A stretch of DNA of 64,000 nt. It comes from Magnetococcales bacterium. GTDB lineage: Bacteria > Pseudomonadota > Magnetococcia > Magnetococcales > JADFZT01. The notes under the pieces are model-generated. The model was not told the DNA's origin, made no database searches, and was given only the letters and a program-made list of their open reading frames with translations. Location of the stretch: assembly GCA_015232395.1 (NCBI GenBank), contig JADFZT010000001.1:87744-151743 (forward strand). Direction: 5' to 3'. This document shows, piece after piece, positions 16,666 through 25,435 of this stretch. The position numbers were made by a program, and so were the translations under genes. Position 1 is the stretch's first letter, and the number at the start of each line of letters is the position of its first letter.

Positions 16666-17466
16666 TCAAGGCTTGTTTCCAGCAGGCCGAAGCACCCTGG
16701 AAACCAAATTGGCCCCCTTCTTCCCCGTTGTGGGACAAACACTTTTTGAGGTGTGTGTTTGAAACTGACGCGCCAAAAAATGCAACGGCTCGGTCATCAC
16801 AACGCTCCTTGCAATCTCCTCACCCGTCTCCTTGTCAACGACGACGGTTTTTGTGCGAACAATCCGATAGTACGGATCGATTTCCTCTCTCTGACGTATA
16901 TATTGATATCTACTTATAAATTGTCCCACCTTTTCACGGATCAAGCACAATGCATCGTCAGTAGAGCCGTCTCTTTTTTTCTTGGGGAAAACCGCGATGG
17001 CCGGATCCATCACCCCATTTCGCCGACCTTGGCACGCCTCTGAAGCCCTTTTTCTGACATAGAGACGATACATTCCGGGTTTTTCCACTGTTTTGGCAGC
17101 CCCTCTCTCCCTATCAGAATTGTGGTTGCCTGCTCCTCCATCTGTTTCTTCCGCCACTTGCACTTCACAATAGGCATATCCGTAGCGGGAAGCATAATCC
17201 CAGCAATAATCAAAATGGGAATCGGTTTCGGTCAGTTGGAACCCTTGGACATCCTTCACCACTCTGGAAACCCGCTCTTCTTCCCCTTGGCTGGCGCAGA
17301 GCTGGTCAAAATATATTTTCAGGGGGATCATGTCCCAGACAGGGGCATAGACAAAAATGATGAAGAGACAGATGCCAACCTGCCAACCATATTTTTTCCA
17401 AACGGCGTCGGTCACTTTATACCCGACAGCGATATAAACAAAAAAACCAAATGCAATCAATTCCAT
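16666..17466 (-). CDS. Hypothetical membrane-anchored protein
   Basis: 266 aa from ATG 17466, preceded by GGGGGG; a longer frame from 17490 lacks a site. It has two N-terminal hydrophobic segments (residues about 1-17 and 28-48), then a long soluble domain with scattered Cys residues, a basic middle and a C-terminal stretch (YYRIVRTKTVVVDKETGEEI) like an extracytoplasmic beta-strand region. I recognise no named family. It is transcribed alone, after the two glycosyltransferase genes on the same strand. Confidence 0.7.
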   Translation of the reverse strand: MELIAFGFFVYIAVGYKVTDAVWKKYGWQVGICLFIIFVYAPVWDMIPLKIYFDQLCASQGEEERVSRVVKDVQGFQLTETDSHFDYCWDYASRYGYAYCEVQVAEETDGGAGNHNSDRERGAAKTVEKPGMYRLYVRKRASEACQGRRNGVMDPAIAVFPKKKRDGSTDDALCLIREKVGQFISRYQYIRQREEIDPYYRIVRTKTVVVDKETGEEIARSVVMTEPLHFLARQFQTHTSKSVCPTTGKKGANLVSRVLRPAGNKP

Positions 17467-17530
17467 ACACCCCCCCCTGGGCCACGACATACCGCCTCAA
17501 TTTTCATTTAATCGAGATGACCTGCCCGGC

Positions 17531-18715
17531 CTACCTGCCGACCCCCACCCCAAAATGATCCAAAATCCCCTCTACCCGGCGCTGCCAGGTGTGACGGGTT
17601 AAAAAATCAGCCAGCGCCCGCGCTTCCAATCGCCGGGCCAAGTCAGGATCATCCCGCAGCCTCTCCAAAGCCCCCACCCAGCTGGAGAGATCATCCGGAA
17701 CGCAAAAGAGACAGTTCTCCCCCCCCCGCAACACCTCATGCAAAACGGGCAAATCCGACACCAGCATCGGTTTCCCCAGGGCCATATATTCAAAAATTTT
17801 CAGGGGCGAGGCATAACCGCTGGTATCGCCACCGCCTCCCGCCACAGCGATTTTGCGTTGATAGGGGGCGAGGGTGATGTCGAATCCCCGGCGCACATTT
17901 TCCGCTTCGGGTGGAGGGAGAAAGCCATGGAAGGTGAGATTATCGTGCTTCTCCAGCTTTTTCTGCCACGCATCCACATCCTGGCTCATCCCTCCCACCA
18001 CATGAAAATCGGCCCAGGGGCAGCTGCCAGCAAGACCCGCGATGATCTCCATTCCCCTGCCTGGATAGAGATGGCCCACATATCCCACCTGCAAGCGCTC
18101 CGGAAGACCCAAGGGGGCAGGGGTCTCCTGCTCGGCCATCTCCGGCAGCGGATCCGCCGCATCCGGAGCCACCATCACCCGCTCTTGGGGGAGGGTAAAA
18201 GCCGAGAGATACATCCGCTTCAGGGGTTGGCTGATCACCACGATCCCGAGGAGGTTGGGGTGGGTGATGAGCTTGGTCAGGAGATGCCGGGCAAAAAGGG
18301 TACTCCCCCACGCTTCGGGGGGTTGGTGGGTTTCAAAAATCACCGGCAAGCCCATCTGTGCCGCAAAACAGCACCCCTCCAAAGAGCGGCCAAAAACCAG
18401 ATCCCGACCCTCCCGAAGGGTCTGCCGGGCTTGGGACCAGCCCCGGTAGAGGGCTTCCAGTTCATTGATTCGAAACTTGTAAAAGTGGCTCCAGGGGTGG
18501 ATGGAGAGGCTGAATGGGGCGGTTGCGCCATAAAAGTCCAGAGGATCCACCTCCCGAGGGGTGTCGGGGCCGGGCTTGGGGGTTAAAGCGTGGAGGTGGA
18601 GGTCCACCCCCAGGCTGGCAAAAGCGTTGCACATTTTCATCACCTGGATGGCGTTGGCCTGCCGGGAGGGGAGAAAGGCGCTGGAGAGGTAGGCCATGGT
18701 GGTCAATCTTTTCAT
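17531..18715 (-). CDS. Glycosyltransferase, GT4-like
   Basis: 394 aa. The start ATG 18715 overlaps the upstream gene's stop as ATGA, which decides it over a TTG six bases earlier. The N-terminal half has the acceptor-domain pattern (AYLSSAFLPSRQANAIQVMK). The C-terminal half has the GT-B nucleotide-sugar domain, with LQVGYVGHLYPGRGMEII and the EX7E-type segment SPLKIFEYMALGKPML. It is a probable retaining glycosyltransferase in surface polysaccharide assembly, co-transcribed with the glycosyltransferase upstream. Confidence 0.9.
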   Translation of the reverse strand: MKRLTTMAYLSSAFLPSRQANAIQVMKMCNAFASLGVDLHLHALTPKPGPDTPREVDPLDFYGATAPFSLSIHPWSHFYKFRINELEALYRGWSQARQTLREGRDLVFGRSLEGCCFAAQMGLPVIFETHQPPEAWGSTLFARHLLTKLITHPNLLGIVVISQPLKRMYLSAFTLPQERVMVAPDAADPLPEMAEQETPAPLGLPERLQVGYVGHLYPGRGMEIIAGLAGSCPWADFHVVGGMSQDVDAWQKKLEKHDNLTFHGFLPPPEAENVRRGFDITLAPYQRKIAVAGGGGDTSGYASPLKIFEYMALGKPMLVSDLPVLHEVLRGGENCLFCVPDDLSSWVGALERLRDDPDLARRLEARALADFLTRHTWQRRVEGILDHFGVGVGR

Positions 18716-19839
18716 GCGCAAAGCCCCACCAGTTCGACTTCACTCCGGGCCACCAGCAGATCGGTGCTGAACTGCTCTGCCATCCGCGCCCGCGCCATTT
18801 CTCCCATCTGCTGTCGTTCCTCCCCGGAGAGCCCCAACACCCTCTCCAGCGCCCCGACCATTGCCTCGGCATCCCGGGGAGGAACGATAATCCCAGCCTC
18901 CCCCACAATCACCCCCGCATCCCCCACATCCGTCACCACACAAGGCAACCCCACCGCCATCCCCTCGCCGATGACATTGGAAAACCCCTCCCCAAACCAG
19001 GAGGCGGAAACCAGCACATCCAGAGCGCTGTAAACCCCCGGTGTATCAGAGCGCCCCCCCGCCCAGGTCAACGCCTCCCCAAGCCCCAACGCCTCCCCTT
19101 GCCGCTGTAGATCTTGCCGATACTCCACCGGCCCATCCCCCACAACCACCAGCTGCACCTGGGGCATCTTTCGGGTCAACATCGCCCCGGCCCGAAGAAA
19201 AGTCGGCAGCCCCTTCATCGGATCCAAACGCCCCACCACCCCAATCAGCGCCACCCCTTCCCCCACTCCCCACGCCCGACGAATCCCCTCTCTGGCCTGG
19301 GGATCGAATTGAAACCGGCGGGTATCGATACCGTTGGGGATCACGCTGAGCCGCGCCCAGGGATAGCCCAGCCGCCGATGATGGTCGGCACCCGCCTGGG
19401 AGTTGGCAATGATCAGGTCGGCCAAACGACAAAACAGGCGATTCAGCTGAATCACCACCCGACTGCGGCGGTCGTGCCAACCGAGATAGCTCAAATCCAG
19501 ATTGGAAGCCCGAACCCCCCAGACAAGCCGCACCCTTGGCGTAAAAAGGGTGGCCAGTGCCGCCACCAGGTTGGCCATGGGCAGATAGCTGTGCAAAACA
19601 TCGGGGGGGGATTGGCGCAGAAGAGTGATCAGGCGAAAAATGTGGCTGACGGGGTTGTTTTTTTGCAGATCGATGAGGGGAATCCCGGCCTCTGCCAGCT
19701 CCGGCTCCAGGGGGCCGCCTGATTTGAAAACAGCCACCTGCACCCCATGGCCCTTGTTTTTCAAGCCCCGAGCCAGCAGCAGCAACTGCCGCTCCGCGCC
19801 ACCCACCGCCAGCTGGTCACAGAGAAAAAGGATATTCAT
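18712..19839 (-). CDS. Glycosyltransferase, GT4 family
   Basis: 375 aa. ATG 19839 (MNILFLCDQLAVGGAERQLL) is the natural GT4 N-terminus; upstream codons in the frame lack family resemblance. The GT-B fold shows LIGVVGRLDPMKGLPTFL and GEGFSNVIGEGMAVGLPCVV, the donor-binding EX7E region. It heads a two-gene unit and is transcribed divergently from asnB 190 bp away, suggesting one surface-polysaccharide locus. The middle of this gene is strongly C-rich on the plus strand. Confidence 0.92.
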   Translation of the reverse strand: MNILFLCDQLAVGGAERQLLLLARGLKNKGHGVQVAVFKSGGPLEPELAEAGIPLIDLQKNNPVSHIFRLITLLRQSPPDVLHSYLPMANLVAALATLFTPRVRLVWGVRASNLDLSYLGWHDRRSRVVIQLNRLFCRLADLIIANSQAGADHHRRLGYPWARLSVIPNGIDTRRFQFDPQAREGIRRAWGVGEGVALIGVVGRLDPMKGLPTFLRAGAMLTRKMPQVQLVVVGDGPVEYRQDLQRQGEALGLGEALTWAGGRSDTPGVYSALDVLVSASWFGEGFSNVIGEGMAVGLPCVVTDVGDAGVIVGEAGIIVPPRDAEAMVGALERVLGLSGEERQQMGEMARARMAEQFSTDLLVARSEVELVGLCA

Positions 19840-20027
19840 GATCCCCAAGCCCCGAGTGGAAGGATTTGCTGGTGGGCAACAGGTGGATCCATGGGATGGT
19901 CGAAAAAAAGGTTTTTCATCCAGGATGGGCCATGGGTTGATTGTTTGTCCCGATACCCCTAGCTTGCGATTGTAACATCGGATTCCCTCCTTGGGCAGGT
20001 GGTGGACCACCTGATAGCGCCTCCAGC

Positions 20028-21911
20028 ATGTGCGGCATCACCGGCATCGTCGATTTTTCCCAAGCGTCCCTCTCCCGGGAGCAGCTCACTGCCATGACCC
20101 GCAGCCTTCGCCATCGGGGGCCGGACGGAGAGGGGGTGTGGCTGGCTGGCCCGGTGGGTCTCGGCCACACCCGCCTGGCTGTCATCGATCTTTCCCCCTC
20201 AGGCCAGCAACCCATGGTGAGTGAAGATGGCCGGGTGGTGCTGGTTTATAACGGTGAACTCTATAACTTTCGCACCTTGCGGGAAGAATTGATCCACCTG
20301 GGAGCCCCTTTCAGAGGCCATTCCGACACCGAAGTGGTGCTCAACGCCTATCTGCAATGGGGAACCGACGCCTTTGCCCGCTTCAACGGCATGTTTGCCC
20401 TGGCCATCTGGGATGGGCATCAGGACCGCCTTCTCCTGGTCCGGGACCCCTACGGCATCAAACCCCTCTACCATCATCGCACCCCCTCTGGCAGGCTCCT
20501 CTTCGGTTCCGAAATCAAGGCGCTCCTGTGTGACCCGAATCTTCCCCGCCGGATGGATCCCGCCGCCCTCCACGAAACCCTCTGGTTTGGCATGTCTTTG
20601 GGGGAGCGCACCTCTTTTGCGGGTATCCATAAACTATTACCGGGCCACCTCCTTTGCCATGACCGATCCGGCAGCCGAATCAGCCGGTTTGCCCCCCCCC
20701 AGCCCGTGCCAGGGGTCAGCGATGATCCCAACCAAGCAGCTCAGGGGGTTCTGGAGCGATTGAGCGGGGCGGTGGAGCGGCATCTGGTGAGTGATGTGCC
20801 GGTGGGAATCTTTTTAAGTGGCGGCATCGACTCTTCCGCCATCACGGCACTTGCTGCCCGCAGCCACGGACCAGGACTCACCACCTTTTGTGTCGGGTTT
20901 GACTTTGCCGGGGAGAGTGAGGAGCGGCCCTTGGCGAAAAAGGTCGCCCGGCAGTTTGGCACCGATCACCACGAGCTGTTTGTGGAAGGGGGGGCCATGC
21001 CGGGGGTGATTGAAAAGCTGGTCCAGTGCCACGACGCCCCCTTTGCCGATCCCGCCAACATTCCCCTCTATCTGCTCTGTGAGGCACTGCCGGATCGGAT
21101 CAAGGTGGTGTTGCAGGGGGATGGGGGGGATGAACTCTTTGGGGGGTATCGCCACCACCGTTTATTGGCCCTGTCGGCTCTGTGGCAGACAATAGCCCGG
21201 GGGATCAACCGTCTGCCGGAGGGGATCAGCGGGGGAGGGCGTTTTTTTCGGCGACTCAAGCGATTCGGCAAGCTCTACGGCGAGAGCGATCCCGGGGTGC
21301 GTTCGGGGCTACTTTTAGCCTCAGCCAAGGTGGATCACACCCCGGCCCGGCTCCTGGAGAGGGGATTGCGGGAGGTGGTGGAACAATCGGACCCCTTCCA
21401 CCGCTTTCGAGAGATACACCCCCCCCTGGCCCACCTTCCACCAGTGGAAAGGCAGCTCTATAGCGACATCGAAACCCTGCTCTGTGACCGTTTTTTGGAG
21501 AAAGTGGACAAAGCCACCATGGCCCACGGCATCGAAGCCCGGGTGCCTTTTTTGGATCAGGAGCTGGGAAAGTATGCCCTGGGGCTGCCGGGTCGATTCA
21601 AGGCCCGCCCCCGTGGGGGCAAGTGGATTTTAAAAAAAGCGCTGCAGGGGATCGTGCCGGATGAAATTCTCCATGGGGCGAAAAAAGGCTTCCACGTACC
21701 CATCTCCAGCTGGCTGGCAGGCCCCCTTTCCGAGTGGCTCACCGACACCCTTCTAACCCACTCAAAACCCGGTGGAATGCTGGATCGGGAAGAGGTGGAG
21801 CGCACCCTTACTGAACACCGAAGCGGCCATCGGGATCATGGTGTGCTACTCTGGAAAGGATTACAGCTGGCTCTCTGGATGGATCACTATCGACCAGTCC
21901 CTCCGGGATGA
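20028..21911 (+). CDS. asnB: Asparagine synthetase (glutamine-hydrolysing)
   Basis: 627 aa. The start ATG 20028 places the catalytic Cys at position 2 (MCGITGIVDF), as class II glutamine amidotransferases require. The N-terminal glutaminase domain has RHRGPDGEG and YNGELYN. The C-terminal synthetase domain has the ATP PP-loop LSGGIDSS near residue 263, and ARVPFLDQELG plus GGKWILKKAL. AsnB paralogues next to glycosyltransferases often amidate sugars or peptides in surface polysaccharide clusters, so asparagine synthesis is not certain as the real role. Confidence 0.93.
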   Translation: MCGITGIVDFSQASLSREQLTAMTRSLRHRGPDGEGVWLAGPVGLGHTRLAVIDLSPSGQQPMVSEDGRVVLVYNGELYNFRTLREELIHLGAPFRGHSDTEVVLNAYLQWGTDAFARFNGMFALAIWDGHQDRLLLVRDPYGIKPLYHHRTPSGRLLFGSEIKALLCDPNLPRRMDPAALHETLWFGMSLGERTSFAGIHKLLPGHLLCHDRSGSRISRFAPPQPVPGVSDDPNQAAQGVLERLSGAVERHLVSDVPVGIFLSGGIDSSAITALAARSHGPGLTTFCVGFDFAGESEERPLAKKVARQFGTDHHELFVEGGAMPGVIEKLVQCHDAPFADPANIPLYLLCEALPDRIKVVLQGDGGDELFGGYRHHRLLALSALWQTIARGINRLPEGISGGGRFFRRLKRFGKLYGESDPGVRSGLLLASAKVDHTPARLLERGLREVVEQSDPFHRFREIHPPLAHLPPVERQLYSDIETLLCDRFLEKVDKATMAHGIEARVPFLDQELGKYALGLPGRFKARPRGGKWILKKALQGIVPDEILHGAKKGFHVPISSWLAGPLSEWLTDTLLTHSKPGGMLDREEVERTLTEHRSGHRDHGVLLWKGLQLALWMDHYRPVPPG

Positions 21912-22113
21912 AACGAGCAAACACGCCTCAAGTCGTGGTAGGATCCACCGATAAGATGAACAGGGGAAATGTCCCTTGAGCCTGAACCGGTTTTTTTACC
22001 CCGACAGCCATTTTTTTCTCAAGTCGGGGATCCAAACGCCGATAAAGTGATCAAGAGGTAATGCCACTTGTGAAGATCATCGACCCACTGGTCGTATTGA
22101 GTTGGAGGTAATT

Positions 22114-22890
22114 ATGGGCAGGCCGACCCAGGAAACCTGGAACCGGATGCTTGGGCGTTTACAGGAAATTTGGACCATGGCGGATCCGGCTCCCTTTGAG
22201 CTGGAACTCAAGCGCATCGAAGTGCTGGCCCGGGATCATCGCAAATATGTCCCGGTGCGGGCCTACTATCTATTGGGGCTGATCGCCGCGTTGAAACACA
22301 ACCCGGAGATGGTCAAAAGCGCCTTCAAAAACGCCTTGGTCCACAGCAGCCAGGATGATGATGTGCAGGGGGGGTATGCCGCTTGTCTGGCGCGCCTGGG
22401 CCACTATTCGGAGTCCCGATTGATCTATAAGTCGCTCTTCAAGAATAACCCCAAGGATCTGGACTATCTGGCGCAACTGATCACCACTACGCTAGCCTCG
22501 GGACGCATTCAGGAGGCGATGACGTGGATCGAATATTGGAGCCGCTTAAGCCCTCGCAAGCCCTTTGATGCGGCGGCCAAGGTGGCCAAAAAGTGCCAAT
22601 TTTTGCAAAAAAACGGTATCTCCGATGATGCTGTGGAAGCCCTGCGCCAGCACGCCTGCCAAATTTTGGAGCGGGAGGGCAAATCCATCAAAGTGATTCA
22701 ATATCTGGGTCACCCGGAACACGATCCCACCTACATCAGCGCTGATCTGGTTTTGGATGAACCCGAAGAGGTGGTGGAGGTGTTGAACAACAAGCTCAAA
22801 GGCTCCCTGGCCAAAGCCCCCACTCCCCCCAAGATAGGGGAGTTGATCGTCTTTGGCTTTACAACCGACAAGCAGGCCCACCAATCCTGA
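22114..22890 (+). CDS. TPR-like hypothetical protein
   Basis: 258 aa from ATG 22114, with GGAGGT five bases upstream. Residues about 10-170 form helical pairs with TPR-like spacing (RAYYLLGLIAALKHNPEMVK, AACLARLGHYSESRLIYKSL, LITTTLASGRIQEAMTWIEY). The C-terminal 90 residues differ and are acidic. There is no signal peptide. I recognise no specific family; a scaffold or adaptor role is possible. It ends in a good terminator at 22974. Confidence 0.8.
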   Translation: MGRPTQETWNRMLGRLQEIWTMADPAPFELELKRIEVLARDHRKYVPVRAYYLLGLIAALKHNPEMVKSAFKNALVHSSQDDDVQGGYAACLARLGHYSESRLIYKSLFKNNPKDLDYLAQLITTTLASGRIQEAMTWIEYWSRLSPRKPFDAAAKVAKKCQFLQKNGISDDAVEALRQHACQILEREGKSIKVIQYLGHPEHDPTYISADLVLDEPEEVVEVLNNKLKGSLAKAPTPPKIGELIVFGFTTDKQAHQS

Positions 22891-22973
22891 CCGGGCAGGC
22901 CCCATGGACCCAACTGGCAGTACCTTGTCAGACCTGGAGGGAACGCACTTCCAACCTGACAAACCTTTTTTTC

Positions 22974-22999
22974 AAGCCTCCTGATGGAGGCTTTTTTTT
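22974..22999 (+). terminator. Rho-independent terminator
   Basis: Stem AAGCCTCC / GGAGGCTT with loop TGAT, followed by eight T. It ends the TPR-like gene transcript. Confidence 0.9.
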
Positions 23000-23241
23000 G
23001 CCCGGCCATCCCAGTTCACCAGGTGCAACCCCGGTATGGATCACACATTCCTAAAAAAATGGCTTCTGGTGATTTTTTCCTCAAGCTCTTTGTTTCCCTG
23101 CCGATAAGCAGAGAAAGGACTCGTTCCCTCCTGACCCGATGGTACTTCCTCCTTCCAGCCAACAGGCTGGTTGCACCCGGGTCGGGGAGTCCTGGACTTG
23201 GATTTTGAACGATGCGCCCTCCCTGGTGGAGGGCGTTTTTC
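23000..23241 (+). ncRNA. Possible small RNA ending at a terminator
   Basis: A second strong terminator 215 bp after the first has no gene to serve. The interval contains GGTGCAACC (23022-23030), an exact reverse complement of GGTTGCACC (23169-23177), so about 155 nt could be closed by a 9-bp long-range stem. A perfect hairpin CCAGCC-AACA-GGCTGG lies at 23155-23170. It does not match SRP RNA, tmRNA, RNase P RNA or 6S RNA by eye. The 5' end is unknown and the call is tentative. Confidence 0.3.
23215..23241 (+). terminator. Rho-independent terminator without an obvious gene
   Basis: An 8-bp perfect stem CGCCCTCC / GGAGGGCG with loop CTGGT, then TTTTT. It lies about 350 bp after the nearest upstream coding sequence, which already has its own terminator. 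Confidence 0.85.
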
Positions 23242-23277
23242 ATTTCAAAATAGATTCCATAAAAACGGTGCCTTTGC

Positions 23278-23403
23278 TCTTATACTATTAAAAAAAAAGA
23301 GGTGGGGAATTGGGGAGGATTCTTCCTCCCCAAGGTCTTATCTTTTGATTTTGACCTTGCTTTACAACCCCCTAGGGGGTGTGGGAGCGAAGCCCCCACG
23401 GTC
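23278..23403 (-). repeat. Family B hairpin repeat, copy 2
   Basis: Read on the minus strand: a hairpin of GTGGGGGCTTCG / CCCCCAC type, CCCCCTAGGGGGTTG, an AT-rich AAAATCAAAAG tract, the hairpin CCTTGGGGAGGAAG / CTTCCTCCCC, then CCACCTC and a T-run ending AATAGTA. It has the same order as copies 3 and 4. Confidence 0.75.
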
Positions 23404-23900
23404 TTGACTTTGTTTTCCATGATTTTCCAGCCTTTTCCCTCTTACTTATAGTAGGCCCACCTCTAGTAAAGGGCTCCTGCCAAACGCCCAAAATTGTAAT
23501 GCACATTATAGACGACGCGTTTTTTTGATCAGCACCCAGAGACTGGAAAAAGGTCCTCTAGCCCCATCAGGTCGTCATCTTCTGTCGGTTTCTCTTGAGG
23601 TTTGGGCGCGTCTTGAAGGGTTGGCATATTGATCTTAAAGGCGTTTCGCATCGCTTAGTTTCCTTTTCAGGCTGAGGGATCGGGAGTGGATCTTGAGTAG
23701 GTGACATGCTAGGAGCATGCCATGACACAAGAAGATTCTGCAAAATATGCAATGCGGTTTCTTGTTTAAGGTCTGCGCGCGCCTTTGTCTTGCTTTTATA
23801 TAAAGTTTTTTTTCATTTTACCTAATTTTACTCACTTGCAGACCTGTCACGTTAAATGCTACAAAATCATCTTCAGAAAAATTTATGGGAAGTGGATATT

Positions 23901-24440
23901 ATGAAAAAAAGGGAAGCAGGAGAAATTGACGATCTAGACCGTAAAATTTTGGCGATCCTGCAAGAGGATGGTCGGATAGCTAACGCTGATCTGGCAAAAA
24001 AGGTTAAGCTCTCACCGCCGGCCTGTCATGCCCGCTTAAAAAAATTACGGGAAACCACTGTGATCCAAAAAACAGTTGCCCTGCTAGATCAAGAGGTTAT
24101 CGGATGCTCCCTAACGGTCTTTGTGGAAGTCTCCTTGCAGAGCCAACAGGCAGAAGCTCTTCATAAGTTTGAAAAAGCTGTCAGAAACTCTCCGGTAATT
24201 CAGGAATGCTATCTGATGTCCGGAAAAACTGATTACCTCTTAAGGATCGCCACATGGGACATGGCCGATTTCGAAGAGATCCACCGAGAAATTTTGTCCA
24301 AATTGCCCGGAGTGTCAGATCTGCGCTCCGGTTTTACCATCAGGACCATTTCAAAAAAAACTTCCCTTCCGCTGAAACGGCGTAAGTTCAAGCCCTCTGC
24401 GCAAACGACATACTACGCTGAGCTAGGCCCCTGGCAATAA
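23901..24440 (+). CDS. Lrp/AsnC-family transcriptional regulator
   Basis: 179 aa from ATG 23901; a start 15 codons earlier is possible but gives a non-family leader. The N-terminal winged HTH is clear: DDLDRKILAILQEDGRIANA, then LAKKVKLSPPACHARLKKLR. The C-terminal ligand-sensing RAM domain follows (EVIGCSLTVFVEV, ECYLMSGKTDYLLRI). About 20 basic residues extend past the usual end. It is typically an amino-acid-responsive regulator. It stands alone in a region of lower GC than its neighbours, so the target is unknown and acquisition by transfer is possible. Confidence 0.9.
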   Translation: MKKREAGEIDDLDRKILAILQEDGRIANADLAKKVKLSPPACHARLKKLRETTVIQKTVALLDQEVIGCSLTVFVEVSLQSQQAEALHKFEKAVRNSPVIQECYLMSGKTDYLLRIATWDMADFEEIHREILSKLPGVSDLRSGFTIRTISKKTSLPLKRRKFKPSAQTTYYAELGPWQ

Positions 24441-24677
24441 ATCATTTGGCAATTTTGAGACAGAAACGTATCAGAAAGCGGCCATTGTGATGGCTAGGTA
24501 GACGAGGAACTGGATGAGGTTTGGAACACTAGCTACCCGACCGTTCCACCCGACCACAAAGCTGGGCGGAAGAGGGTGAAGTATTGCGGTTTTTTTTGCT
24601 ATTGATAAGTTGTTCTGCCAGCTTGGCTAGCTGGCAATTCACTCTAAACAATTCTCTGTTTTTTTTGAGAGGTTATA

Positions 24678-25079
24678 ATGGACGAGAGAGGCTTTCAAAT
24701 AATCAAGTCATACATAGATAGCACCAAGACTTTCAATAACTTATGCGGAGCGGGGTTGGCACTTCCATTAATTTTCAATGAAAAACTACACCGACTTTTT
24801 GAAAGCGCTGCAAAAATTGATGGGACAGGGTTTAAATTTGTTATATCATCGTGGGTGTTTTTTCTTACAGCAATCTTGGCAGGTGTCTTTTATCAGTATG
24901 TCGCAATTAAGTATGCCGAATATAAAATGTTTAAAAAGGCTACCTATGTAAACAGGCCGTTGAAATATTTTGTTGAAGGTAAAGGGCCTGGGCCGATTTA
25001 TGGGGTGATGGTTATTTCGTTTTTCTTTGGTGCAGTATCCGTCGCGGGCTATTCGTATGCTGCGATGTTCAATCATTAG
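24678..25079 (+). CDS. Hypothetical small membrane protein
   Basis: 133 aa with a good GAGAGG site upstream. Hydrophobic segments lie near residues 20-32 (weak), 54-76 (ISSWVFFLTAILAGVFYQYV) and 108-130 (GVMVISFFFGAVSVAGYSYA), with a Lys/Tyr-rich loop between the last two. I recognise no family. Base composition is AT-rich compared with the surrounding core genes and the codon use is different (AAA, ATT, TTT), fitting an acquired gene next to IS debris. Confidence 0.65.
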   Translation: MDERGFQIIKSYIDSTKTFNNLCGAGLALPLIFNEKLHRLFESAAKIDGTGFKFVISSWVFFLTAILAGVFYQYVAIKYAEYKMFKKATYVNRPLKYFVEGKGPGPIYGVMVISFFFGAVSVAGYSYAAMFNH

Positions 25080-25088
25080 GGCGTGCCC

Positions 25089-25178
25089 TCATTTAAAGTG
25101 GCCCACATACACGCCGCCCAAGAAGGCCATTGCTCGCTCGTCATAGCGTGTTGCAATAGCTCGAGACTGTTTTATAGA
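25089..25178 (-). pseudogene. IS5-family transposase C-terminal remnant
   Basis: The minus strand encodes IKQSRAIATRYDERAMAFLG and ends at TGA 25089-25091. This matches the typical C-terminus of IS5-family (IS427-like) transposases, (L/I)KQFRAIATRYDKxARNFLA. Everything upstream of about residue -28 is missing and an in-frame stop lies just before. It is a decayed insertion at the edge of the AT-richer patch. Confidence 0.6.
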
Positions 25179-25435
25179 CATGCCAAACCAAAATCAGATA
25201 CATGACAAAATCACAACGTGATTTTGTCTGGATTCCAAAGGGTCTGGACCCTTTGGCGGGTTTGGGCAGAGCCCAAGGTTTTAGGCCGCTGACCTTGTCT
25301 TTCCCCCCCCGGGGAGTTTGAGGGCGGAGATATCGGCGTAGCATTGCTCCCATAGATGACAATGGCTTGAGGGCGCTTTCACCTCCCCATATTCAGCCTC
25401 AGGCTTCGGTTTGGCTCCCCCCCTTTGGAACAATC
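25179..25435. other. Non-coding remainder between IS relic and AsmA-like gene
   Basis: No supported gene. It contains an imperfect palindrome AAAATCACAACGTGATTTTG near 25207 and a TTTGG/CCAAAG hairpin-rich stretch, which look like debris of the same mobile element or of another repeat. Confidence 0.4.

Larger units (their letters stand above)
22891..23900. other. Long intergenic region with two terminators and a repeat
   Basis: About 1 kb without a supported gene. It contains two independent Rho-independent terminators (22974 and 23215), a possible small-RNA gene between them, a family B repeat at 23278-23403, and from about 23430 an AT-richer stretch leading to the Lrp-type regulator. Short reading frames here show no family resemblance or ribosome sites. 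Confidence 0.6.

Noticed and set aside
22919-22975. Possible SRP RNA-like segment (CCTGGAGGGAACG)
   Set aside because: The conserved GGAAGGAAGCAGCC-type loop is absent; only a loose TGTCAG/CTGACA stem is seen.
23016-23243. A 75-codon minus-strand frame
   Set aside because: It spans a terminator hairpin, is rich in Arg/Gly/Pro, and has no ribosome site.
25141-25362. A 73-codon minus-strand frame beside the IS relic
   Set aside because: It is in a different frame from the recognisable transposase remnant, crosses an in-repeat palindrome, and shows no family signature.
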